From Phlebotomus papatasi (Eukaryota > Arthropoda > Insecta > Diptera > Psychodidae), in assembly GCF_024763615.1 (NCBI RefSeq), contig NC_077223.1, positions 19,654,001-19,718,000 on the forward strand: 64,000 nt of DNA. Direction: 5' to 3'. This document shows, piece by piece, positions 1 to 12,077 of the stretch. The notes under the pieces are model-generated. The model was not told where the DNA came from. It saw only the letters and a program-made list of their open reading frames with translations, and did no database searches. Every line of letters begins with the position of its first letter. The first letter of the stretch is position 1. The translations under genes were made by a program, and so were the position numbers.

Positions 1-626
1 TACAAAGCACAGAGTCAGTGTGAAATTGAGCCTCGACCTAAAGTGAACTTTATGAGCTCACGTGTTTTCCCTCAAACATCGTACGATTCCGACATATATA
101 CATATGTGTATGTGTAAATCCTGTCACGGAGACGGAGGATAATACTAGAAGTATACATAATTTAGTGAATTTGGTGGTTATTTCGAAGAATAAGCGGAAC
201 GCAATAAATTCCTAAAATCCTCAATATTATATTTTCCTCATTTTCCTTATAAAATTGATATACCCTGATTGTGTTAGAAATGTTTGTGCTTCGAGTGAAA
301 AGCTTCGTGTAAATAATAAAATCAATATTTTTCGGTGGAATGTGTTGCAAAAAAATTTCTGAAGAAGCCCATGTGGCCAGTTGGAGAAGCCCTCCAAGGC
401 TTTAGGCACGCTCTCATTAAAATTAATGGGAATTATCGATCCACTTTCATCATCAATTCTTATTTTTTCCACCTTCTCTCATTTGTTTTTTTTTTTTTGT
501 TCTCACAATTCCTGTGACATTAAATTCTAATCTTAGTTGTATTTCTTCTTTGCCTTTGCTTCGTATTTTTCTCGGTTTAGGATTTGACGGTTTAGGAGAG
601 TGTTGTAGAAGAAATCACAAAAGAAA
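1..626 (+). other. Upstream region and probable 5' leader of the TMEM164 gene
   Basis: No coding region is supported here. The stretch just before the ATG at 627 has several T-rich tracts followed by AG (around 485-535 and 575-590), so a 5' leader intron is possible, but I cannot place a transcription start. The rest is AT-rich with no recognisable repeat. Confidence 0.4.
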
Positions 627-3600
627 ATGCACTGGGGCTGGGCATACGATGGCGTAAATTCAACTGTGCCTCGGAATTGTGGTCCAGAGTGTGCAAATTT
701 CCTCTCAACCAGGAGGCAATGGTGTGAGAGTATTCTAGTTACCAGTCTGAGTCTATGGACGCTCAAATGGGCAATTTTGCGGGTAAAACCCATCCCTAAG
801 CCCATCCAGCGACTATCGCATGATCCAACGCCTTGGTTCAAGCAAGTGCTCCTCGTGGGCATGACACTGACCTTTGGCCTGGAACTAGGATTCAAATTTG
901 CCTCGAGAACCGTCATCTACGTTCTCAATCCATGCCATATCACAACGATTATTCAGGTATGTGAGAATTTTCCATTCTCATTTCTACCTTCATTTTTATG
1001 GATTTCTCATCCTCGAGTAGAGGAAGACTTTCAGGCTTCGCACATACTCTGGTTTATAACACTTTATAATTATTAACATATTCCTTTTTAGGGGGAAGTG
1101 GAGCACCTTTGAAATTGGGATTTTTCTCCTATTTTTAAATAAATTTGAACCATATCATAATGTGATTCAGCTTCTCAATCATTTAGTGGAGTTAAATTAC
1201 ACAGTAAAAAATGTGTAAAATTTTACTACTATAATAGTGCAAAATCAACCATTTTAGTTGTTTAATTTAAAAATGTTTAAAAAATGCACAACATTTTGGT
1301 AATTTATTGTCACGTGATTGAAAATTACCACTATTATAGTTGAAAAATTTTCAACAAAGTTGTTTAATTTGAAAATGTGTAAAATTTTAACACTATAATA
1401 ATGTGAAATTGGATAATTTAATTATTTAATTGTGGTCTGTGTAAAATTTCTCGCTGTTATAATCATAAAAATTTTTCAACAATGTTTCGTGATTTAAAAC
1501 TGTCTGACAAATTCTAAAAATTACCACTATTATAGTATGACTACAGTTTTTCACATTATTATAGTGTGAAAAAATACACAACTTTATGGTATTTTTGGTC
1601 ACATGATCAAAAATAAACACTATTATAGTTTGATCATATTTATTAACACTATTATAGTGTAAAGCCTTGTGTATTGCAACCAAATTTGTTGAATTTTTAA
1701 ACAAAAGTTGTGTAAAAATTATTGAATTTCTAATTAAGACTTATATTTCAGTCGAGATACTTTTCATTGGGCAATTTTACTCGTCATATTACTAGTCATA
1801 TAAGAGCATCAGATGAAATCATTTCGCATTAGGGGGGATCCAGAGTACAGGAAAAAACCAATAAAAATGTCTAAAAAGGCAAAAAATCAAAATCTTCGAA
1901 ATGAAAAGAAAATTCAAGAATAAACAGAATTCAATAATTTTTGAATTTACACATAAAAATTCAACAATTCCAAATTCAACATCTTGAAAATCAACAACTT
2001 TTAATTAAATCATTTTAATTTAAACACTTTTTCCAAATTTAACACTATAATAGTGGTGTGAAAGATTACACACTATAATAGTGTTAATGCTCTTGTAAAG
2101 TTATTCAATTATGTATTTCAGCAAAACGCGTAATCTGAAAATGTGTAATTTAATTTTTATGTAATGGTAAACTGTGTAACCAACTGCGAATGATTACACA
2201 CTTGTGTACATTTTTTTACATATTTCGTGTAAAATTACGCAGTTTTCAGACAAAATGTGTACAAATTACACAGTTTTCAGACAAAATGTGTAAAAAGTAC
2301 ACAAATGTGTATAAGTCAACACGATTACATATTCATGTAAAATTTACAATGAAAATCAACAAGAAGCTGAATTTTTTTTTGTGCAGGAGAAAAATTCCAA
2401 TTCAAAGGCGTCCCACTTCACCCTAAAGGAATATGGGAAAAATATTAAATGTTCAATGTCAAAATGTGTGCGAAGCTTGAAAGCCTTCCCCTAAATCATT
2501 TTCACAAAAATAAGCACTTCGATTCACTTTCACTGCACATTTTTCTGTTTGGGTTGTTTTTATGTGAAAACACATTTAATTTGAGGAGCTTTTCATTGAT
2601 ATTATATCATCAATTCATTCTCATTTTAACTTATTGGATCATTTTATAAAATTTTACCACGCAGTAAAATTTACCACGCTTTAAAATTTGCAATATTAAT
2701 AACTTATATCATTGCAGCAATTTCTTACCATGTGACAAAATAAACTTATACAAGAAAAATATAATTTATTATGCAGTAAAGATTTACAGCATTAATTTAC
2801 CATATTAGAAAAATTAAATTTTCTGACTGCCATGGAATAAAGTTTACGTGTACCACACGAAATAAAGTTTAGAATGTGTTATGATACTATTCCAATGAGA
2901 AATGAAAAGGAGACATATTTTTCTTGAACATTTTTTTAGAGCTTTACTGTTATAAAGCGTTGCATAAAATTTAATTTTTTAAAGTTAAAAAAAAAAACTT
3001 TTGGAAGGCCTTTGAAGAGAACGTCGTCTTAGAAGAGCTTTTAGAGAATCTCTAGTCTAAAGCTTTCCACATCATTCCTTAAAATAATAAAAATAGAGTT
3101 ATCAAGCTTTAAATTTTTGAAAAAAAACTTCCAAAAAATGAAAAGTCTTCTGGGTGTCTTTAACAAGTTTTCAATTAATAAAGTACGACAAAAGCTTAGA
3201 TTTAAATTGTATTTTTAAACACATACAGTCAAGTGTGCTAATCCGGGCGCCTCGCTATTTGGATCGTTTATGACTAATCCATTTAATATAATATTTTTTA
3301 TTTTTATTTCCGTAATATAGTCACTACAGTAATATAATATAACTATTCAAGTTTGAGAAAAAGCAAAAATAATATTTTTATCCATTAAATAAGTGAGTGT
3401 AATCGACTCATTTCAATCTTGTGCCAGCTGGGTTCTTCACTAAAAATTTTCTAACAGTGATATTTTCGCTAATGATAGCTGGTTCATTAACATTTATTGT
3501 TTTTTTCCTTGTGAAAAAAGTATTTTAAATCCAAAGGTTTAATTAAAAGTGAATTAGCGAAAAGGCGACCCAGTTAGTGCATGCTGACTTATTTCAGTAT

Positions 3601-6078
3601 TATCATTATTTTATAAATTTTCTTTAATATTTTTGATAATTTTTTTATATTATGTTTCTGAATGAAACAGTGAATAATTCTATGGATTCAGAAGAAGTAA
3701 AAAAGAATTTCATCAGTCCAAAAACAAGCGTTTAAGTAGCACTCTTCGGAAAACAATCCAGTTACCCTACTTTACTATAAGGGAAAAAAATTTTTTATCA
3801 GGATTTCCACCCAAAAATGCCCATAAGATTCATGCTGATTTTTTTTAAGTATAAAGAATCAAAACGTGTTTTTGGTCTAAGAATATTTTATAGAACATTA
3901 TTCTCAAGACTAAAACGCAAAAATCACTCAGATCTATGAGAACGCTTTTATAAACCCTCTTTGTCTAAATCCGTCGAATCACTAAAATCGGTAAAAGAAT
4001 TAGATTAAAAAATAGAATTTCTTCGCAAAACAATTTAGTTCAAATCCGGCTCGAAGGACCAAAAAATAGGCAGACTTGCCTGTAAATACTAAATACACAA
4101 ATAGAAAACTTGATTTCCTTTCCATGAAAAATTTTCCTGGTGAGATGATGAGCTCAGGAATCTTTAATGTTTGTCTCAGCACCACCTGTTCTCTGCGGAT
4201 CTTTCGCAATTTTTTTTGCCGTGGATTGAAAAACACGTATTGAAAAGCAACTTATTTTGCGTCGTGGACGACCATATTTGATCATTTTGATACTTTGTGA
4301 GAGGAATTTTGATATCTTTTAAAAGATACAGTGCCCGCTGTCTAATCCGGATCGGCGTAATCCGGACGAGTTATCGACTGTTACATTTAAAATAATTTTG
4401 AGGTTATGTATGCATGTGTGTTCAGCAATGAAATGAATTATCCTGTGAGGTTTTTGTTTAATAAAAAAAGTATAATAGCATAGAATTCTCTAATTATGTC
4501 TTTTTAATATTTTTTAAAACTTTTATTCTTATTTTGCAAAAAAAAACTTGTATTATGTTTTCGAGACGTTGAACAAATTCAAAAAATCCATCCGGATTAC
4601 GAAGCGGACATCTGTCATATTGTCTCCCAATCATCCAGATTACAAAGCGGGTACTGTAACTTTAAATTTAATCACCAAGTGGTACTTTCAAATAGATCAA
4701 ATTGATTTTTAAAAGAAAATCACTTTTCTAACCGATTTCATAACTTTGATTTTCGTGCATTTCTGCTGATCACGATTCTTGAAGCTTTGCCATATTCTGA
4801 ATATAAATTCTTCTATTACGCTTGACTGGAAAAGCTCGATCCATTTTCTTGCAAGATACATTCCGGACTGATTCTGCATGAAACATCTTAGATTTTGATG
4901 CTTCCTATACTGTACAGGTTATTTTATTTTTACGCATTATTGTAACGGAAATCGGTGTACTTCGCTCTGAGCAAAGTGTTTTTGTTAGTTCTTTATGGAG
5001 TTCTCTCCCGAAGTATACGGTTAAGTGCTGATCTCTCTGAAAGGATCCAATTGAGGAAACTTTCAAAGTGTCATTGCTTAAGAATTATTCACTCAGATCA
5101 CTGAAATGATTATTATTTGAACAAAGATAATTTTTATCCAAGTGTTTCGATGAAAATCATCCATTTGGACTATAATTCTTTTGGAAGAATCCCCAGTGAA
5201 CAGTTAATTTATTTATATGTTGTTTTTTTCTTCATTTGCATTCCACAGACTTTACCATATAATTTTCAGTTCTTCTCATTGCTTATTTCACAATCATTCC
5301 GTCGTTTCATAAGCTTTTAAATACTTTTATCATAATACACAATCTTAATATCACTTTTTGATACACTTTGCTGAAAGGACATATATTTCTTTCATGCATT
5401 CCCATGCATATGCAGATCTACTTGCTAGCTGCAAAACCAAGCAATTTCGTAACAATAATGTTTCGCATTCAAATGAACTACTTGAATGGACCATTGCTGG
5501 CCTTCCTCTTTCCTGAGACGGACTCCCGTCAGGTGGTCATGGAGGCGACTGTGTATTGGATCCAGCATGGTCTAATGTTCATTATTCCTGTGTACCTGTT
5601 ACGCTTAGGTGGTGTCTATACAATGGAACCACTATCAGACATCAGCTGGAATGTGATAAGTTACTCTATTTGTTTGATATATCACTTTGTGTTACTGGAA
5701 ATATTTGCCCTTGTAAGTTAAACTAATGATTGATCGTATTGCAAAATTATTTGATAATTTTGTTATTTTATGAAGCCAACACAGGTGAATCTCAATCATA
5801 TGCTGTGTCCAGCACTTCTGGATCCCTTCACAGGACCGAGCTATCGTCTCTGGGCGGTCCTCCATCAAGCAATCCTGTGTCCACTTCTTGGCAAACTCTA
5901 TTATTGCCTTTTTGCGCCATCGCCACCACTTTCAATTCAACCAATTATCGACACGGCGACAAAGCACTGTGATAAAACCATAAAGGACGATGAGTCTATT
6001 AAAAATGGTCCTAACAATAAAATTGTATTAGTAGCTAAAAATAGTGGCGTTGAGGAAAAAAATGTTAAGAGTGAATAG
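627..6078 (+). CDS. TMEM164: TMEM164-family multi-pass membrane protein (three exons)
   Basis: Coding exons are 627-956, 5416-5712 and 5785-6078, all joined in phase 0, giving 306 residues; the human protein is close to this length. Exon 1 ends CAG before GTATGT, exon 2 is flanked by TGCAG and GTAAGT, and exon 3 starts after ACACAG. Family landmarks are NPCHITT near residue 103, the hydrophobic stretch FLNGPLLAF-like NYLNGPLLAF near 130, YWIQHGLMF near 158-166 and the closing motif DPFTGPSYR. TMEM164 proteins are membrane proteins linked to acyl transfer onto ether phospholipids. From memory, the human protein uses a Cys and a His 58 residues apart; Cys103 and His161 here have that spacing. 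The C-terminal 35 residues are Lys/Glu-rich and look cytosolic. The 4.5 kb first intron is full of repeats, whereas the second is only 72 bp. The family call is firm; the catalytic assignment is inference. Confidence 0.9.
1089..1200 (+). repeat. Partial copy of the AGGGGGAAGTGG hairpin MITE
   Basis: This matches the left half of the complete hairpin element at 38524-38742 (AGGGGGAAGTGG, then ATTTTTCTCCTAT and the GAGCCATAT/GAACCATAT segment). Similarity stops near 1200, where the palindromic repeat field begins, and I see no matching right arm nearby. It lies in the first TMEM164 intron. Confidence 0.6.
1200..2330. repeat. Field of short palindromes with core CACTATTATAGTG
   Basis: The motif CACTATTATAGTG or close variants recurs in both orientations (about 1228, 1327, 1390, 1525, 1555, 1617, 1648, 2040 and 2068). 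It is mixed with ACACA/TGTGTAAA segments and copies of ACACAGTTTTCAGACAAAATG at about 2236 and 2268. Because the core is self-complementary, it may be a decayed tandem or foldback element. No coding function is seen. Confidence 0.55.
3227..3779 (+). repeat. Dispersed repeat, copy 1 (partner at 60639-61132)
   Basis: This 550-bp segment, starting AGTCAAGTGTGCTAATCCGG and ending near CAGTTACCCTACTTTACTAT, is repeated in the same orientation 57 kb away with only scattered differences. It contains 57 bp absent from the other copy. No long reading frame or obvious terminal inverted repeat was seen, so it may be a non-autonomous element. It lies in the first TMEM164 intron. Confidence 0.8.
4327..4658. 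mobile_element. MITE with TACAG termini and TA target
   Basis: Left end TACAGTGCCCGCTGTCTAAT and right end (reverse complement) TACAGTACCCGCTTTGTAAT form an imperfect terminal inverted repeat of about 26 bp. The element is 332 bp including a TA at each edge, the pattern of Tc1/mariner-type non-autonomous elements. The CTAATCCGG stretch also occurs in the dispersed repeat at 3227. It has no coding capacity. Confidence 0.75.
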
Positions 6079-7116
6079 TTGGAATTGCTAAATAGAATGA
6101 ATTTTCTTATTTACTGAGGTTTCTCTTCGTTTTTGATCATTAATAACAGAGGCGTAGGAAGAGGTTATGGTGGGCAGAAATAGTGAGTCACCTGAGTCTC
6201 CCAATATCTCGAAATTCGAACAGTGAACAGTGTGCAAAATACCCTAAAAATCTCTCAAAATGATAAGAGGCAGAGATAAGCGTCTAGATCTAGACCTTCT
6301 TCCTTGTTCTTTTTACAATTTTTTTTCAATTTTTGTTTAAAGGTTGTGTAGGCCAAATTTTCGTCCATACATGACAATAACCTTGAGAAAACTCTACTCC
6401 GAGTTTTTCAAGGCCAAACTTTAACAAATACTTTTTGATAATCTCAGAAATTACTTCAACGATTTTTGTTTCATTTTGGATATATTTCAAAGGTTGTCTA
6501 GGCAGATATTATGGTTTTTCAAGATCATATATTTAAAGAAGGTCCTACATTGGGCATGGAATTTCTTAACTAAATGGGTTTAAATTCAATTTAGAAGGTC
6601 TATTAAATGTTTAACAAGTCTGAATCGGTCAAGGAATCGATTGTCTTGCGTTTAAAGCTTTAAGAACGATTGGGACACCGGTGTCCCTAAAAAAATATCT
6701 TGCGGCCTTCTAATGTTATGATTTGCTCTAAGAAGTCAGAAAAAAAAATTTATTTTTTTTCTGACCCTCTTATTCTTAAAGGTCAAGCAATTTAATTCTT
6801 TAAGGGTCAGTGGATAATCGTGACCCAAAAACACAAATTGTGTATTTTGATCATAGCTGTTTATTCATCGGAGAAATGCAAATGCAAACTTGCCTTCGCT
6901 GAGAAACGGTTCATTTATGTTTTAGAAACGCGGAAACATGACTGGGAACGTAGAAAACATCATTGGATATGCTTAATAAAATTAGAAACACACCAAAGAA
7001 AATTATGTCCATATTGAAAGAGTTTTTCTACGCAGGAATAGGGAATTTCCTTTAATATGGACATAAAATTCTCTAGTGTGTAGAGGCCATAAAGCTGGAT
7101 ATACTCTAAATCTAAA
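6079..7116. other. Intergenic DNA with degenerate repeats
   Basis: No gene was recognised between TMEM164 and the channel gene. A motif AAGAACGATTGGGACACCGG at about 6663 reappears inverted near 62060. From about 6885 a loose repeat of GAAAC-ATGGCTGGAA-type units starts; it resumes after the MITE at 7117. A short inverted repeat (TTATGTCCATATT and its complement) lies at 7003-7068. Confidence 0.5.
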
Positions 7117-7369
7117 CACTGAGAGAAATCCGAAAAAGTTAAAGTAACATTCCGGAAATGTTAATTTTATCCTGCAGTATTGATCCGAAATCGTTGTAAA
7201 TATTACCCGTTTAAGGTGTATTAGGTGTTAAAATTACCCTTTTCCATGTTAATTTTACCCTTAAAAAGGTGTAAAATTAACATTAAAAAATGTTGATATA
7301 TTTTTACATGTAAAAAGTGTTAAAGTTATGAGGAAAAAAGTTAATCGCACCCCCGTTTTTTTCTCAGTG
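7117..7369 (+). mobile_element. CACTGAG MITE, copy 1
   Basis: The element is 253 bp, bounded by CACTGAGAGAAATCCG on the left and TTTTTTCTCAGTG on the right. Inside is an AT-rich hairpin-like core with GTTAATTTTACCC and its complement. It belongs to a family with four further copies in this window (22596, 46951, 47259, 59414). It interrupts the GAAAC-rich degenerate repeat that continues on both sides. Confidence 0.8.
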
Positions 7370-7780
7370 TAGAAACATGGAAACATAATTAGAAACAAGG
7401 AAAAATGAGGAAATAAAACAATACTTGTAGAAAACTTAATAAGAAACGCGAACACAAAATTAGAAACTTGAGAAACATGGCTGGAATTTCAGGAAAAAAT
7501 TAGAAACATGGCTGGAAACAAAGAAACTTATTTAGAAACGTAAAAAACATGGCTAAAAATACAGAAACAAAACTATGAAAATGGAAAGCGTGGTTGGAAA
7601 CGCAGTAACATAATTAGAACCATGGGAAAACATGGTTAGAAGTATTGGTATTGCTAGAAAGACGAAAACAAAAGAAGAAACGTAGGAAACATGACTGGGA
7701 ACTTAGAAACACAATTTTCATCGCGGCAGAAACAGAGAAACTGAAAAAAACCTCGTGTTTCCAGAAACCATTTCTTTTTC
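7370..7780 (+). repeat. Degenerate GAAACATGGCTGGAAA minisatellite
   Basis: Loose tandem units of about 20-25 bp built from GAAAC, ATGGCTGG and AATTAGAAAC run through this stretch and also occur at 6885-6985, before the MITE insertion. Units are too diverged to give an exact period by eye. Confidence 0.55.
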
Positions 7781-10700
7781 TTACGAGTTACGCTATATTT
7801 GTCCTCTAAATAGTCAGAAATAGTGATTTTTGGGTCATGATTAGCGAACTGGTCCTTAAAAGGGTTAAGAACTTCAAAAGTTGCCTTTGTTTATTGGGTA
7901 TACTGAATATATGCTCCCAACGAATCGCCACACCTGTCCTTTAGCTACGCCTCTGATTTAAAATTTTCTCATTTTTTTATGTTATTAGCTCTCATTTGGT
8001 CATCAATCGGATTTTTTAATCTCTGATTAACATTCAAATGCAGATATACGTTTGCGAAATGATTGACAATATTACTGTTGAGGAAACAAGATATCAGTTG
8101 CATTCCCGTTTCTGAAATGTGAGATCAATGAATAGATTTCTAAACAAAAATTTTAACAAATTTATTCATTGATTCTGAACATCTGGGTTTGTAGATAACC
8201 AAAAAAATAACATTTTAAAAATAAAAAGTAGAATTTCCAGTAAGGGAAAAACTATAGTGAGTAGATAAATAATTTAAAAGAGTAGCCTTATATATTCCTC
8301 GGTATATTTCATATTTTATACCTGAATTTAAAACAATTTTATAACGTATAAGAAATGAATAAAAAAAAGGAATAACATAACATCAAGTTTTAATGCCTTA
8401 ATAAGAACGCAATTTAGCAATAATTGTAGAAAAAAATAAATACGGTAGTTTATCTTGAGAAATTATATTTATTCTTGAATCTCTTAAATATAGTTTAAAT
8501 TTTACAGTAAAAACGATCACGTTTGATGGAGCAATTTGAGTTATAAGTTGTGTGTTTTAGTAGTAAGGAGAAAATGACAAGCTTTAGCTAATTGAATTTA
8601 TCAAAACGAAAAAGAAACATAAGAGCAAACAATTGTCTTTATTTTGCACAGAAAGATAGTGGAAATTAAATAAAGCTAAAAATAACATTTTTTAATCCAA
8701 ATAAATTTATTTAAAATAATATTAAGTTAGGGTATCTTGAGTCCAGAATCCAAATAAAAGTTTAGACAAATTCTAACATTACAAACCTAAATAACAAATT
8801 TTGAGGTTAGAAGTTTTTGAAGTTTTGAAGTAAATTTTTTGAATTTTTATTTTGGAAACAAGGACTAATGTCAGATTGCTTTTTCCTTAATTCTGACTTC
8901 CATATTGGTGAATCGAATTCCTAGGTATCCGTTTATTTAACTAAGAGTTTAAATACTTTGAAATTTAAGGTATATACTGAGATAACCTAACAAGTTTCCA
9001 AACGGTTGACAATTTGTAAATCGTATAATTTTTATTTGAGATTAAGTTCAAACTCTTATCTGTACGTGCAAAATATAGGCAAATCTATCTAACACTTTAC
9101 ATATTTGCCAATGAAAATGCTGCAATTAACAAACTAATCAAATGACAATTTCCTAATGTTAGTAAATATAGTAAGTTAATAAATATATTTTGTTAAGTGA
9201 AGTATAAATCCATTCCAATAATATCATAAATTAATTTAATCACATGACATTGTAAGATCTGTTTTGGCCTAAAAAACAGGACATATTCATTGAACACAAT
9301 GAAAATGGTTGTAAAGGGCAAATGATAGAATATAAGCAATTGATAGTATATCTCTTAACACAATATACTTATTGTAAGATACGTAAGAAATTAAAAGTTG
9401 CAATTGATTGTTTTCCTTTCTGTGAGATTTGTAAATAAACTCATATATTGGATTATTATTTTAGTTTATTGTGTAATAATTGTATACCTTCCCTGGAGAC
9501 AAGTCAGTTTAAAGGTATAGAGTTACAGTACGACTCCGATAGAGTCAACTCTTAAATGTCAAACTTTTAAACATATTCTGTTAAGCAAGAACTTGAGAAA
9601 ATTTTTAAAGAGTGAAATAGTATCTACAACAATTAATAACTTAGATCTTAGAATATTGCAGATACACAAGAATCAAATTTGTTGACTCTATCGGAGTCGT
9701 ACTGTATCTCTTTTGAGATCTTGAATATTCATTGAAAGTCATGCTTTGTTGGAGTCCAGCCATCACGCAAATTTTACTCGATATGGCAAGTTGTAGCTGA
9801 TGGGTGCAAGTGCAATTTTAATCATTTGCCCTCTGAATCGGCTTTTATCGGTTTTTAACCGGTCATAAACCGATAAGAAGTTTTTGTCCGAAAATAAATT
9901 CTATTACTCCTAAGGGTGAACTCTATTTAAAAATGGTGTAGAGCAATAAATTTCCTATGAAAATATGTCATCTAGGTATTTTTTTAAATTCACGGGAACC
10001 CGTAATAAAGAGAAACAAAATTTGAGAGTTTTACCCCATGCCTGATACTATTTTCCCCAGAATTTTTGAGAATGGTCACAAAATTACCTTTTAGAAAACG
10101 GCTCGATAAATGTGTTTCCTTACAAAATAGAGAAAAATGACAATCACAAAGTTGTAGAGCGATAAATTTCCTATAAAACTGAGCTAATCAGAAATTTCTG
10201 TGGATCATACCTCGTAAAAAAATAAAATATCCGTTTTGTTACTTTTTGCCCCGGTCTCCCCTAATGAATCGGTTAAGTACCGATTTTTGAATAATTTTTT
10301 TTGGTAATTTTTTTTTTGCTTGACCTTAAGTTTCTTGCCCAGTTAGAGGTCAAACTGTAAGAGATACCGACTTCTGGTCTTTTATGACGCCCCCCACCCA
10401 ATAAGTGGACATAATCTCAGGCGGTCTTTTTTTCCTTTTTCATATTCCTTATATTTTTCATTTTATCATTTTTTAATTTCCTAAAATCAGAATGATTAGA
10501 ATGAATTTATAAACTAGTAAGTATAAATTCCTCGATTCTTCAAAAGGTTCGCTTTTAAGAGCTGATTACCCTAGTGATAGTTTAAAATGGATCAAATAAG
10601 GTCCTTTATTAACTCTTTCGGGACCACAGCTTATGCAGCACACCAATTTCACAATCTTTTGATCAAAAATATCTTGCTATCTATATCTTTAGAGGTTGCA

Positions 10701-11880
10701 AACATTGCGATAATTTTTATTAGATATTAGATTTTAGACAACGAGACTTATATGAATTCATAGATAAATCAGTGTTTACAACAACCCCATGTTTATTAGT
10801 GCATCAGTTTCCCATAAAGGATCAACTAAAAGTACCAAACACTGAGAGTTTTGGATCAGGGCTTAGATGTTTTTTTGCGTAATTTTCTTTATCTAAACCT
10901 TTTCCGCTAGATTTTACGGGGTAAATATTCTTGTGGATCAGCCTTAATCTATTTAGAAGAGCTCTTAACTCCAGAGGAAACTGTCTCTCTTTCAATTTTG
11001 CACTTTATCGCACAGAAAATATAACGAAGACCCTAAAAAAGGACTCCCTATGCTTTCTCTCCCGAAGTATAGACTTTTGTGTTAATCTTGAATCAATGAA
11101 ATTGAAGAAACGTTCAGAGTATCACTGTATGATACACTTTACTTGAATTACTGGTCATCCTTTAAAAAGGTATATTTTCATCCTTTTTCAACAGCATTCT
11201 TTTGGGATATTATTGAAAGGATATCCGGTCAATCTTTAATTTTTACAAACGCGAACGAATATGCGAATATTGAATTCAACTTTTAAGTGCAAGTCAATTT
11301 ACACAAAAATCTCACAAACTTTTCCACTGACTCTGTTAAGGACATGCGCCTTGAAATTTTCACCATGACAATATCTCCTCCTCCACAAATTGTCCTCCCT
11401 GTCACAGTGTCTCAGTTTCCATTGAAAAGCTCCACACCACAAATAATATTGAGGCAGTATATCAACAGTGAATAAAATTATTGGAGTGTTAATTATAATT
11501 CTACCAGTGCAGTTATTGCGTGAGAATTTGCACTTTTCCTTTTTGCACAAAAACTGTGTGAATTTGGCGGAGATTGAGCACAGAAAAGCTTCGAGGGCAC
11601 GCAAGAAAAGAGGCTTATGGAAATTTATAATTTGAGGGACTGACCTAAGTGCCAGAAAAATATGTCTCCAAGTGGTCGGATGTGTCTGCCCTAAGAACAA
11701 TTCCACTGGGATGTGCGTGACTGAGCCTCACCTCAAGTGGTTATCATCATTGAAACGAGGCAATTAATATTCGTCGGGTGTAATTGATTCTGAATATTGA
11801 GCGGCAATGTATGTGAATTTTTCCAATGATCAGTTTTATTTTATTCTCCGCTGAAGTAGCATAGTTTCTTATTGTGCTAA
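7781..11880. other. AT-rich intergenic region without a recognised gene
   Basis: I read both strands and found no reading frame with protein character. A perfect-TIR MITE sits at 9524-9706. Around 9900-10260 there are loosely repeated segments (GAGCAATAAATTTCCTAT and GAGCGATAAATTTCCTAT). The stretch 11281-11880 is less AT-rich and may contain upstream leader or promoter of the channel gene, but no specific signal could be fixed. Confidence 0.4.
9524..9706. mobile_element. Small MITE with perfect 26-bp terminal inverted repeats
   Basis: Positions 9524-9549 and 9681-9706 are exact reverse complements (beginning TACAGTACGACTCCGATAGA), enclosing a 131-bp AT-rich spacer. Each end carries a TA, consistent with a Tc1/mariner-type target. 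The perfect arms suggest recent insertion. No coding capacity. Confidence 0.85.
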
Positions 11881-12077
11881 AACAGTGTCAGGATCTTACA
11901 GTGGCTCCTAGTCGTTTGAATAGTAAATCCTGTATTTTGTGATGTTCAAAAGTGTTTAACTTCAATGTGTTAGCCAGCATAAGGAAGTGGAAAACCTATT
12001 GCTTATTTGGAAACATAAAGTTTTCATAACAAAGCACTTTTGAGGGAAAAAATAAATTGCGCGGAAGTGCAGGAAAA

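Noticed and set aside
11299..11706. 135-codon minus-strand frame with several Cys and His
   Set aside because: No domain, no convincing start context and no partner exon. The region is more likely upstream leader or promoter of the channel gene.
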